NCBI GenBank assembly: GCA_036925085.1
Contig: JAUPFP010000013.1
Coordinates: 366,001 to 430,000, forward strand
Length of the DNA stretch: 64,000 bases
Direction of reading: 5' to 3'
Origin: Brachycybe producta
Lineage: Eukaryota; Arthropoda; Diplopoda; Playtdesmida; Andrognathidae
The translations under genes and the position numbers were made by a program. Shown here piece by piece: positions 47,332 to 57,464 of the stretch. Every line of letters starts with the position of its first letter. Position 1 is the stretch's first letter. Under the pieces are notes generated by a model. That model searched no databases and was not told where the DNA came from. It saw nothing but the letters and a program-made list of their open reading frames with translations.

Positions 47332-50260
47332 CATACTATTGTGGATATATAAAAAAATACTACAGAAAATATAGATAAAATGGACATTGTTAATGGTTCT
47401 AACAATTCAAGATTCTTTCTAGATTGTTTCTTTTTTTCTACAATGGTATCTAATGTAGTGAACCATAGATGAAAGAAAATTACACTTCAATTGTTGCATT
47501 ATTCTGTTCTGTGATGTGGATTCTTTCATTTGAAAATAAGAAACTGAAAAAATTGTTTCTTTTATCATGAAGTTTTTTTTTTAAAAAAAAACTACAGTAA
47601 ATAATAAAAGATCACCTCTGTTAGAGATGGATCACACATGCAGAAAAAAAAACCTGCACTGGAAAAATTTATATAATTTGTCAATTTGAATCATTTTATT
47701 CTATTTACTTGAAGGAAGGTGTCCTTCAGTAACCTTATTCTTCATGGCTAATGACTAAGATTCGGATTTTTATGCAATATCAAGCAAATGCTTTTAAATG
47801 TGTGGCCCAAGAGCCAATTGTGAATTAACTATCCCCGTTTAGATCAACCAACAATTATATTTTTTTTCAATAAAAAACACTAGTTAGAGGCTAGAAATCT
47901 AGTTGACAACTGTTAGTAAACAGACATTTATAGCCTCTAGCATAATTGCAGTTACTTTAATGATGATAATGATAACGATGGCACTTGGGGCGAAATTGAG
48001 AAACATTTGCTTGATATTATAGTATAACAATCTACTCCCTACTAATGACCAATCGCACTAACATAAAAGAAAAGACTAGAATTACTGAAATAAATAATCA
48101 ACCACTCATACAGTTTTGCTGTCACTTTTTTTTATATGTAATATATATAAATTGTTATATACAGAATAAAATGTCACATTTGATTTTAAACTTGAAATCT
48201 TGTTGAGTCATTTTTCTGGAGCATTAAATTAGAAAAATGTTTCTTTTTTTTTTTTGGTCTTCTCCTTTTGCTTCTTCTCACATTTCGTGTCAAATGCTTC
48301 TCCCCTGACAATGTATTTCATTAATCACGAAGACAGTTCCTTAGACTTGACAATGTCAATCTCAGCATAGTGTTTTATTGTCACAAAAAAGGTTACTACT
48401 GTATATAAACAATATATAAAGAAAAAGGTGGATTCTTGTGGACTGACCTCTTGTCTGATAAATGTTTGTGTCAAACTGTTTTTGTACCGAGTGGCGATAA
48501 AGTATGGAAACATATTAGTACAATACATGATATGACATTACATGATTATTAATTCAATATGTTGTCATTGATTAACAATGCATATGCATTGTCCACAATT
48601 TATGGCCACCCTGTATATTAATAAAATATTAAAATACTACTAGCTTTAGTTCCTCGGCTTCGCCGGCCAAAACGTTTCATACAATAAATAATCAAATGCC
48701 CATACTTCGATTTTTAAAGAAAGTTTGAAAATAGCCTACATGCTAATTTCCATAAATGAATAGGGTAATTCGTTTCTAACTTTCTAACGTTTCTAACTTC
48801 TCGTTTTTGTTGGAGCAAATTTAAATATTATATAATTATTATTCTAGAATATACACTGAGTCAATGAGTGAGGTTACACATCACTACTTATCATGCTGGA
48901 AGTATGGATGTATGGTCTTCCTATGCAGGCTGCAAGCCCAGCTCCTAAGGTATAATTATGCGTTTTCACATTACAAAAAGAGTGGAGAATGGACAATGCA
49001 GCCTGCATGGTAAGAGGACATACCGGCATATACACTGCAGACACTAAAGTAGTGTCGCATAAACCATAGGCCCATTGCTAAACCATAAAATAATATCCCA
49101 AGTTAGGATAGAATCACACATGCTGAAAAACCAGCAGAAATTATAAATATGCTCGTAGAAATAAAAAAAAATCAGACTATCTCTATGGTCCTTTGCACTG
49201 AAAGATATAAGGCGCTTCTGTTAAATGCCTCACAAAGTGAAATGAACAGTGTGATTGTATTCAACGTGTGCATGATTTTTTCTTTTCAATTCGTCTTCTT
49301 AATTCTAAAGATGGGGGGATATTAAGAGCTTCTAAGCATTGTTGTTATGTTAATTAATAAGGGCATGCCCCTCTGAATCTCTTTGTAATAATTGCTAACT
49401 CAAAGGTAATGGCTAAACTAATTGGCTAAACTTTTCATGTAAAAGCTTTCGCTTAGCATTCATTAAGAAATATAGTATATAGTATATAGAAATATGATCC
49501 TAAGGCTGCAGTTTCCACTCCTTATACCAAAATTTCTCCAGAAGTAATCTTAGGTGGGCAAGAGCTCGTCTGAATGGTCAGCTACACGCGAGTTCCATGG
49601 TGGGGAATTTTTTTGGCTAGAGGACTGTAAAGGGCAATAGGCACAGGTGAAGAAGTTAATACGGATAGCAGCAGCAGGGGGTCCAAAGATAAAGAGGAGG
49701 ACTGAAAATTAGCTTTCATTCTACGAGGCATTCAATGACAAACATAACCCACTATTCCACTAATACCTATTCTCTCAGGGTTACGTTTCTTTTTTGAGAC
49801 GCTTCTTTTGTTCTTTAATACAAGGTGTATATGATAATTAATTACATTGTACACTTGTCTCTCCCACACGAATACACACACTTGTTGAAAGACTTCTTCT
49901 TTCTATCAAAATATTAAATACCCTATATTCGACCTATGATCTTTAAGTCTCGTTTTTTTGTATGTGTGTCTTCTTCTCTTTTAGGTTTGCTTTACTTGAT
50001 TCCTTGCAGCTATTTTCTTATTATTGTCAATAACATTTTTAGAAAAAGTTCTTCAAAGAAGAATTCATTTTTTTCTTTTTTTTTTTTTCAATAGTTAGAC
50101 AATGATAGACACCCCAATTTAGTTTTAAAACATACAGTGTGTGTGTTTTATCAGATGAAAAAAGAAGCAATGACTCGCAATTACTCGCTTTTATTTAACT
50201 TCATAAATTGTTTGTTTGTTTGTCCACACCACCTTCTGAAATATTTGAAAGAAATTCACA
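47332..50260. other. Intergenic DNA with transposon ends
   Basis: No gene. Apart from the hAT-like MITE at 47756, it holds AGGGATAG..TCACACA family pieces at about 47625-47735 and 49104-49290, a lone mariner-like end GGCCACCCTGTATA at about 48603-48618, and TTCCTCGGCTTCGCCGGCC at about 48650-48668. The last is a GC hairpin of unknown origin. Confidence 0.5.
47756..48041. mobile_element. hAT-like MITE with perfect 8-bp target duplication
   Basis: Starts TAAGATTCGGATTTTTATGC and ends in CTCCCTA, its partial inverted repeat. Flanked by CTAATGAC at 47748-47755 and 48042-48049, which fits the hAT pattern nTnnnnAn. Inner blocks GTTGACAACTGTTAGTAA and TTGAGAAACATTTGCTTGAT match the copies at 295 and 32912. 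Confidence 0.85.
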
Positions 50261-50261
50261 C

Positions 50262-50318
50262 TACAAGGGATTGAACCCATGACAAACATTTATATGGGCT
50301 AAGACACTAACCACTACA
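50262..50318 (-). repeat. tRNA-like / SINE head fragment
   Basis: On the minus strand GTAGTGGTTAGTGTCTTAGCC resembles a tRNA D-arm with an A box, and 36 bases on GGGTTCAATCCC matches the B-box consensus GGTTCRANNCC. No intact acceptor stem was found. It is more likely a tRNA-derived SINE fragment or tRNA pseudogene than a functional tRNA. Confidence 0.45.
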
Positions 50319-50429
50319 ATCACATGTATATGTGTTGGTTTTTTACTTTTTAGACGTTTTTTTTTTATAAAAGCGAGTATCACAGAAAACTACGGTTTTT
50401 GTTTAATTTTCTTGTTATCTTTCCATCTC

Positions 50430-51720
50430 ACCTCCCGGTTTTAAAAGTGTAAACGCCTCTCCAACCCTGATTATTCTGTCTTTCAGGTGCAAAAAAAGGA
50501 AGAGAAACTTGAGTGTGTTTTAGAAACTAGAAGGGCTACTCACTCAATCACTCAATAGTATTTTCATATGGGACAGACTAATGCTAGGTCACTAAGTGAC
50601 TTACACTTTCAGATAGCTATTTGGAGAAGAACTGTGGGTCACTCAGTGACCGACACATTTACATTCTGGGGGCATTCGGGGGGGGGGGGAGGGGGCAGGA
50701 GGTTTGGGGGCGCAAAAAACGAAATGAAAGTCGATGTATTTTCAAAAATAATTGAATAAATTATGCAAGTGATTCCGAATCACTCGCTTAATTTATTCAG
50801 TTATTTTCGAAAATAAATCGACTTTCATTTCGTTTATTGTGCATAGACATTTTTTTTAAGGGGTACTATTTTGATGAACAGCGGAAAGGTCCGAACAACG
50901 GTACGAACAGTCGGAAAAATAGTAGGAACAGTCCGAAGGTTTGGTTTAGTAAAATTAAGTTGTTGCAGGGGTCTGGGGGGCGCAGACCCCGACTTTTTTT
51001 TAAATTATTAAATCAAATTAGTCCATTGTTCCGACTGTTCCGTAATTTGTTCAATGGGTGGAACAGTCGGAAAAATGGACAAATTTGATTTAATAACGCT
51101 AAAAAATGGGGGGCTGCGCCCCCCAGGCCCCCTGCAACAAGCTTCATTTTACTAAACCTAACCTTCTGACTGTTACTACTGATCCGCCTTCATAAAAATA
51201 GCACCTCCCCCCCCCAGTATGAGGCTAAGTGAAGAGGGGACTTAAAGGGAGCCCAATGTTTTAAGCAGCCCGGGGGGGGGGGGGGCGCAAAGTTTTACGC
51301 GGCGGGGGGGGGGGCGCAACCAAGCCTAGCTACGCCACTGGGGGCTGTGCTTCCCAAATCCCCTGCAACAGGCTTAACTACACCTAATCACTGATATAAA
51401 AAAAATTCTAAAGTGTAGGTCACTGAGTGACCTACAGTTTTGAAGTATAGGTCACCTAGCGACCTACGATTAGTCTGTCCCTTTTCACGTTGATATTTTT
51501 CAAAATAAACTTTTTTATAGACAAAAATAAAAAAAATATCATCTGTTTAAATTAGGTCGTTTTAAAGTTCGCATAAAAAGCTTATTTTGAAAGATATCAA
51601 CATGAAAATACCCTTAAGTGATTGAGCTACTCTTCTAGTTTTTAAAACACATTCAAGTTTCTATTCATTTTGCACCTGGATGGCAGCATAGTTTGTGGTG
51701 CAGTTACACTTTAAAACCAC
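50430..51720. mobile_element. Long-inverted-repeat MITE (ACTAGAAGGGTAG family), split by an insertion
   Basis: The left arm (50430-50569) has AAAGTGTAAACGCCTCT, CTGTCTTTCAGGTGC and TTTAGAAACTAGAAGGGCTA. The right arm (51482-51720) has GAAAGATATCAACATGAAAA, CTTAAGTGATTGAGCTACTC and ACACTTTAAAACCAC. The two arms are inverted repeats, and the 912-bp element between them is a later insertion. Confidence 0.75.
50570..51481. mobile_element. Composite inverted-repeat element, 912 bp, nested
   Basis: Ends GGGACAGACTAATG and ATTAGTCTGTCCC. Flanked by TTTTCATAT and TTTTCACGT, an approximate 9-bp duplication. Inside are further inverted pairs: AGGTCACTAAGTGAC-type words near both ends; GAAATGAAAGTCGAT and its complement (50720-50835); and GAACAGTCGGAAAAAT with its complement around a GC-rich CTGCGCCCCCC region. 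No transposase seen. Confidence 0.7.
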
Positions 51721-51789
51721 ATAAAAGTAGAAAACAGCATATAACTTTAGTCTTTAAATCATGTTCGACAAATGTTTTAAGAGGCTAGA

Positions 51790-52530
51790 TACATCGTTTA
51801 GTTCAAAATTTTTCCGAATGTAGGCGCTGCGATCGTTGTTGATTGAAAAACGGTTTTTTAACGTTTTTTCTCCCGGTTCAAAGGCACATAATAATTAATT
51901 GAAAAATAATTTCACGTGCTAACCTTCTAAAAAGAAAACACTGTGAAGCCAGTAGATTAATGCACGTAATAATTATTTTGTTATTGTTCTGAGTTGTTTT
52001 TAACGGGAGTTCTTCAAATGTTTGGTGACGGTTTTTTGCTAATATGGGACTTAACATGGAATTAAAAAAACGTAAGATTTTAAATGTTATTTAAAAATAG
52101 AAAACACTTTTAAAATTTAGAAAAAGGAATAATCCTGAAGGCAATAAACACATGTAAGTACGTGCTAATTTTTCTGATTGCTCTAAATCATTTTTAATCA
52201 GAGTTCTCTTAACTTTTGTTGGACGGTGTTTTAGTCCTATGGGACTTAACATGGAGTTTAAAAACGTACGATTTTAAACGTTATTAAAAAATAGAAGGAC
52301 CTTTTCAAAATTTATAAAAAGGAAACATCGTGAAGCCAATACATGAATGTATGTGCTAATTATTTTTTTATTGTTCTCAATCAGTTTTAACGAGAGTTTT
52401 TCAAATGTTTGTGGGACGGTTTTTGATCCTACGGGATTTAACATGGGGTTGAAAAAACGAACGACTTTGAACCTTGTTTAAAAATAGAAGGACCTTTTCA
52501 AAAATTATATAAATCGAGCACGTGAAGAAC
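51790..52530 (+). repeat. ~193-bp satellite, three clear units
   Basis: GGGACTTAACATGGA-type words occur at 52046, 52241 and 52433, spacing 195 and 192. Each is followed by AAAAACG(T/A)A(A/C)GATTTTAAA and AAAATAGAAGGACC, then GTGAAG and TGTGCTAATT. A weaker unit precedes them at 51790-51980. Confidence 0.8.
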
Positions 52531-53011
52531 AATACTTTTTATTGCATATTGCGCTTTACTGTATTTTAATTGAGCGATTGTGAGGCGATTTCTTGCAGTT
52601 TTAGTAACACCATATAAGAACACTCATTTGTCTTGTTGTCGTCTGCTCAAAACAACAAGATGGACGTGGATCTAGGCTCTTAAGATAAAAGATTTTAATA
52701 TTTGTAATAATGCAACCTGATTAAAATGAATACTCAAAGAAGAAAAAACAGATTCTTTTTTCCATTGCCAAAAATAGAAGATCCTGTTTCAGAAAAGAGA
52801 TATTTATATTTGTAACAGAAACTGTTTCCAAATAGAAAAATCATTTTGTTTTTACATCATATAGTCTAAAATTAAAAAAAAACGGCAATAGTCTATTCTA
52901 TTGTTTAAGATACACTTTGTTTTCACTAGAAAATTTCTCCTACAAATCGTTTGCAACTTTGCTGCTCCTGGAGATCATTTTGGTTGCTTGCCACATGCTT
53001 ACTAAAAAAAG
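52531..53011. other. Intergenic DNA, no gene recognised
   Basis: AT-rich stretch between the satellite and the MITE. Confidence 0.5.
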
Positions 53012-53217
53012 ACAGGCAATTAGAAAACGGGACTCGCAGAAAGTTGGCTCCGCCCTTTTTGTGACGAACGCAACTCCTAATTGGTTGGTTATGTAGTCTG
53101 ATGTCACATGCTCCGCCCTTTTCAACGTCGAACCACACAACAGACCAATAAGAAGTTGCCCTTTGTCACAAAAAGGGCGGAGCCAACTTCTGCGAGTCCC
53201 GTTTTCTAATTGCCTGT
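53012..53217. mobile_element. Palindromic MITE, ACAGGC family (copy 3)
   Basis: Starts ACAGGCAATTAGAAAACGGG and ends with its complement. GGCTCCGCCCTTTTTGTGACG and its complement follow inward. Flanked by CTAAAAAAAG on both sides, a perfect 10-bp duplication. It lies 540 bp upstream of the transporter ATG. Confidence 0.9.
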
Positions 53218-53684
53218 CTAAAAAAAGTAGAAAGACGGCAATCTTTTTGTTGCCGTCACCGTATAGTTATTACGAAACATAATTACCGACAACATCCTCG
53301 AACGCTTTCTAGCAAAGTCGAAGACTGTCACAGTATTTTTCATTTTCAAATGCGCCTTATTATTTCATTATAGAAGTGATGATATGTGACATTAATATGT
53401 TAATCATTAATAAAAAAAGTATTAATTAACGCACATTTGGTTATTTGCCCAAAAATAAATTGGCAGAACACACTTAGGCCTACTGTTTAAATTTAAATAC
53501 CGATACTTACTGTATTTTTTTTAGAATAAATTGGCAGTAGTATATAATAATATTAGCCAAATTTGATCATTAAATGACATTTCATTTCAATTCTATTCAA
53601 CTCAACTCATTACACCTTCAATCAGCAGGCGAAAGAGAATAATTCCCAATCATAAATGATTGTCTTTTAGACAAACAAAACATT
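53218..53684. other. 5' flank of the sugar transporter
   Basis: AT-rich DNA between the MITE and the candidate TATA box. No conserved element recognised. Any promoter or 5' exon of the transporter should lie here. Confidence 0.5.
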
Positions 53685-53695
53685 TATATATAAAG
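53685..53695 (+). promoter_or_regulatory. Candidate TATA box of the sugar transporter
   Basis: TATATATAAAG lies about 60 bp upstream of the transporter ATG, a distance compatible with a short 5' UTR. In DNA this AT-rich such strings occur by chance. A TCTTTTAG acceptor-like sequence just upstream (53662-53669) leaves open a spliced 5' exon instead. Confidence 0.35.
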
Positions 53696-53755
53696 TATTT
53701 CAATCAATTCTATTCAAAGAGTTTGCAACCAATTTTTGAAATCTATCTTATAAAA

Positions 53756-55114
53756 ATGGCTTTAAATGATTTCTTAGCCAATACAGCAAGAAATGGCAAA
53801 TTCCGAGTTATGTTTTCGGCCATCACAGTTAACACGTTCTACGTAGCTTCATGCTGCACGTTCAGTTATCCTTCTCCGGCAGTGCCAAACATCAACGACA
53901 ACCGAAACGCATTCCACGTAAACAGCGACCAACAGTCGTGGATAGGAAGTCTCTTCCTTTTAGGTTTTACCATTGGATCCACAGTGTGCGGCACCATTTC
54001 GGATTATTACGGTCGAAAATTAACCATGATTTTTACATCAGCTCTTTGCATAATCGGCTTAACAATTGTAGCATCTGCCACCAACGTTCAGACAATGTAT
54101 GTCGGACTGCTCATCACGGGTTTTTTCAATGCCATCAACACGGCGGCAGCTTATCTCTATACTTCCGAAATTGCTACACATAACAACCGTGGCATGCTTC
54201 TTTCTCTGTTCGGCACGTTCAACAGTGTCGGAAGTCTAACTGTTTTTATAGTGGGCTCCTATCTACCTTGGAACTGGCTTGCAATTTTCAATACTGCTCT
54301 GTATGCATACCCACCACTAATCGTTGTGTTTTTACCAGAAAGTCCTCGGTGGTTCTTACTGAAAGGCAACAGAGAAGCTGCAGTTCACGGTCTCAGATGG
54401 TTCCGTGGCAAACATGCAAACATCGACGTGGAACTGGAAGTGATTCAAACATCTCTGGATGATGCTTCCAAAGAGACATATGTCTTCAAGGATTTATTAA
54501 AATCTAAGCACATTAAGCCTTTTTTTATGTGTTGCGTATTATTTTTAATTCAAAGTTTCAGTGGCATGTTTGTGGTTAACATTTTCAGTGTAACTATTTT
54601 TCAACTAACCAAAGTCAATATCAATTCGAACCTTCAGTCTGTCATTTTGGGGTTCATCTCTTTCTTGGGAAGTATCTTATGTCTTTGTTTTATCGAACGC
54701 TGTGGCCGCCGTCCACTCTTAATTTTATCCACAATTTTTACAGTTCTAGGTGTTTGCATGGTTGCAATATTTTTCCAAGTTCAAGACTTGAATCCAGATT
54801 ATGCTACTAAGTACTTGTTTTGGTTACCAATCATTGGTTTATCTATTGCCACTTTTATGAATAACTTTGGACTCGGTCCAATACCCTGGGTATTTTCTTG
54901 TGAATTGTTTCCGACTAATGTTCGCGGTCTCATTCAGAATTTTTGCAATGTGTTCTCTACACTGGCAACGTTTCTTGCCGTTAAGACATTCACAAACATT
55001 CAGTCTGCAATAGACACTTCTGGAGCATTCTGGTTCTACACCACATGTGGTGCCGCAGGAATCGTCTTCATCATTTTTGCTGTTAAGGAGCCAAAGTCAA
55101 GGATACTAAACTAG
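53756..55114 (+). CDS. SLC2/GLUT-type sugar transporter (facilitated trehalose transporter Tret1-like)
   Basis: A 452-residue major facilitator protein in a single uninterrupted exon, predicted to sit in the plasma membrane and move hexose or trehalose by facilitated diffusion. Seen: about 12 hydrophobic segments; DYYGRK (83-88) in the TM2-3 loop; YTSEIATHNNRG (135-146); PESPRWFLLKG (194-204) after TM6; QSFSG (266-270) in TM7, where many relatives have QQxSG; ERCGRRPLL (314-322) in the TM8-9 loop; and GPIPWVFSCELFPTNVRG (374-391) in TM10. Two points are odd: the usual PETKG motif after TM12 is replaced by KEPKSR, and the protein ends a few residues later, so the cytoplasmic tail is very short. 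The start chosen is ATAAAAATGGC, with A at -3 and G at +4. The frame is open upstream to 53660 but has no earlier ATG. The coding region is visibly more GC-rich than its flanks. Substrate is inferred from family only. Confidence 0.92.
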   Translation: MALNDFLANTARNGKFRVMFSAITVNTFYVASCCTFSYPSPAVPNINDNRNAFHVNSDQQSWIGSLFLLGFTIGSTVCGTISDYYGRKLTMIFTSALCIIGLTIVASATNVQTMYVGLLITGFFNAINTAAAYLYTSEIATHNNRGMLLSLFGTFNSVGSLTVFIVGSYLPWNWLAIFNTALYAYPPLIVVFLPESPRWFLLKGNREAAVHGLRWFRGKHANIDVELEVIQTSLDDASKETYVFKDLLKSKHIKPFFMCCVLFLIQSFSGMFVVNIFSVTIFQLTKVNINSNLQSVILGFISFLGSILCLCFIERCGRRPLLILSTIFTVLGVCMVAIFFQVQDLNPDYATKYLFWLPIIGLSIATFMNNFGLGPIPWVFSCELFPTNVRGLIQNFCNVFSTLATFLAVKTFTNIQSAIDTSGAFWFYTTCGAAGIVFIIFAVKEPKSRILN

Positions 55115-55121
55115 ACTAAGG

Positions 55122-55445
55122 AATAGGGATATTTGCCCTAAAGATACTTATCCTAAATCCATTTGCTCTAAAAGGATGATTGCCCTAAAACCATTTGTCC
55201 TAATATTTTTGGCCCTCAAAGGACACTTATCCTAAAGGAACATTTGCCCTAAAACCACTTGCCCTAAAAAGACATGTTTCCTAGAAGATGGGAAGATCTA
55301 ATAAAGGGACATTTGTCATAAAACCATTTGTCCTAAAAGAACATTTGTCATAAAACCATTTGTCCTAAAAGAACACTTGCTCTAAAACCATTTGCCCTAA
55401 AAAGATAAATGCACTAAAGGGGAATATTTCCTAAATCTGTATGTT
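55122..55445 (+). repeat. Degenerate minisatellite in the transporter 3' flank/UTR
   Basis: Variants of ATTTGTCCTAAAA and ATTTGCCCTAAAACC recur about every 16 bp, with a higher-order unit near 32 bp. The array begins within 15 bp of the transporter stop codon and ends before the first good poly(A) signal (AATAAA at 55599-55604). If that signal is used, the array is transcribed as 3' UTR. Units are diverged, so it is not a young array. Confidence 0.8.
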
Positions 55446-56054
55446 CAAAAACCAACTACCTTATAATTATGAATAATTGCCCATGGATATTAAGGCAAAA
55501 AAAAAGGATTATTCTTTTTTACATTAAATTAATAAGAAAATTAAAAATAGTTATATCTATTTTTTTATTCATTGCATTAAACTTATTCGTTAATAAGAAA
55601 TAAATTCGTAATTGCGGAAATTATTTTACCTGGAGCCCTTATGTACGCACCTCTGCCGAAAATCGCGCCTGTTTAGAGGCTAGAGTTCTCCTTGAAGTAA
55701 CAAAAAGTTCTTCTCAATTTTAACTTCTAAATAGTTTTTTTTTTTAAATTCAAGCAATGGTTTCATGTCATTTATGACACACAACAAAATGATTAATGCA
55801 ACATTGTAGTACAATTTGTTGATAAATGTGACACCGCCTTTAATAAAATATGGGTGTCTACTGTGATTGTGTGTGAGTTTATATTAGTGTAGATGTATTA
55901 TTATGGTTGTGTCAGTGTGGTATGTGTGGTATGTGTGCGTCTTTCTTTATTTTTATAGACAAGAACTAGTCACGGGGATGATTGTTATTCTTTATTGGAG
56001 ATAATAGAGAAGTTCTGCTATTTCTTTCTACTTGTTGTCATATATGCTTTACAA
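55446..56054. other. Downstream flank of the transporter, no gene
   Basis: Contains the AATAAA listed above and a GTGTGGTATGTGTG tract near 55915-55940. Confidence 0.5.
55599..55604 (+). promoter_or_regulatory. Candidate poly(A) signal for the sugar transporter
   Basis: AATAAA lies 485 bp after the stop codon and is the first clear canonical hexamer downstream. Chance occurrence is common in this base composition. Confidence 0.3.
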
Positions 56055-56343
56055 GAGTGGTTCTCAAAAAAATGTGTGTGTGCCATGAGTTTTACTAGGT
56101 GTGCCGTGAAATTTTGGATGTTATATTGAATGTGTTAAGACAATTTAATATTTTCAAATGGAAAAATCAAAAATAAACAAACTTTTCTATTATCCTCATG
56201 CCTTAAACTAGTGGTTTCCCAAGGATGTGGTACGTCACAATAGTGTGCCATGATGATTAGTTTTGCTACGTGTGCCGCCACAATTTCTGTAGGCCAACAT
56301 TATTGTGCCGTGAGCAAAAAAAAAAAAAGTTTGAGAACCACTT
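56055..56343. mobile_element. hAT-like MITE (GTGGTTCTCAAA ends)
   Basis: Left GAGTGGTTCTCAAA and right TTTGAGAACCACTT are inverted repeats of hAT type. GTGTGCCGTGA/GTGCCATGA words repeat inside, and the centre has a further TAGTGGTTTCCCAA copy, suggesting two elements in tandem or nested. Confidence 0.6.
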
Positions 56344-56699
56344 ATCTCTATCCACTTTAAGATTCTCGTTCCTTTTACCTTTTTCTCTTTTATCTTCTTC
56401 CTTTCTACAAACTACACATCTTCAACAAGGTCTTGCAATTTACTTTATCTCACTTAACAATAACCACATACACACGCAAGCACGCACGCACACACGTCCA
56501 ATTACAACTGTATAAATAATTAAGCCAATCAAAACCAAGAATGTTCAGTGCTACCTAACTTTTAGCTTAAAGCAGCAACCTCACTGGCTATTTTTAATAG
56601 CAAATGATTCACTGCAAGAATATTGCTAAGGTAGGCTTGTCATACAGCATTTGCAAAGTCTCTTGCAATAGCTGCAAGCCTTTTTATAACACTGGAAAT

Positions 56700-57275
56700 A
56701 TAGTGTGTCCCAAAAAAATATGTATAGCCTTATAGGCCCTGTAGACATTTTGGTGGTTAATAACTGCCATGTTTATTTTGGTAAATTTAATTTTAAAATT
56801 TTATAATTAATAATTTAACAGTAAATGTTACAATAAAGATTAGATACAAAAAGCTTTGCAGGTCTTATATATTTAAATGAAGCATTATTTCAAGTTTAAA
56901 AAATGTCCTCCATGTCCTGATCTGCAAACATCAATTAACGTATCTCTTGTAATTGTACGACAATTCTCTTGGATTACTTGCCGTTTATACAATTAAGGAG
57001 TGAAATCGAAGAGAATTTTCGAAAAAACAAATTGAAGAAGTGCATTAGTTGATGTTTGTAGATCAGTTTCTTAACAATGTCTGTAATACCTTGACGATAA
57101 TGGAGGACATTTTGAAATCTTCAGATAATTATATAATGCATCATTTAAACATAAAACATGCAATGCTGTTTATATCTAATCTTTATTGTAACATTTACTC
57201 TTAAAATTATAAAAATTAAAATTAAATTTAAGAAAATAAACATGGCAGTTATTAACAACCAAAGTGTGTATATGT
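56700..57275. mobile_element. Mariner-like element with fold-back transposase ends
   Basis: Left TATAGTGTGTCCCAAAAAAA, with TTAATAACTGCCATGTTTAT and its complement near 57230-57260. In the interior, ATGGAGGACATTTTGAAATC on the right reads NGGHFEIF in one frame, like the C-terminal CIDxxGGHFEHL of mariner transposases. A complementary ATGTCCTCCAT lies in the left arm. So transposase 3' ends face each other. The right terminus is interrupted by the palindrome at 57276. Confidence 0.55.
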
Positions 57276-57464
57276 TACTGTCAATCTGCGGAATCAGTCA
57301 ATCTGCAGAATGCCTAGGAAATCTGTAAAGCTACCAAACTGCTACTGACTCTGCAAAATTCAATACATTTTAGGTGTTGAATTTCGCAGATTCACTAGCA
57401 GGTTGGTTGTTTTTCAGATCGCCTAGGTAATCTGCAGATTGACTGATTCAGCAGATTAACAGTA
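57276..57464. mobile_element. Near-perfect palindromic element with AATCTGC motifs (copy 2)
   Basis: Same length (189 bp) and layout as 16976-17164: TACTGTCAATCTGCGGAATC start, GCCTAGG in both arms, complementary end. It lies at the right edge of the mariner-like element. Confidence 0.8.

Noticed and set aside
53660..53755. N-terminal 32-codon extension of the transporter
   Set aside because: It begins with TTG, has no ATG before 53756, and includes the candidate TATA box. Family members start near the chosen ATG.
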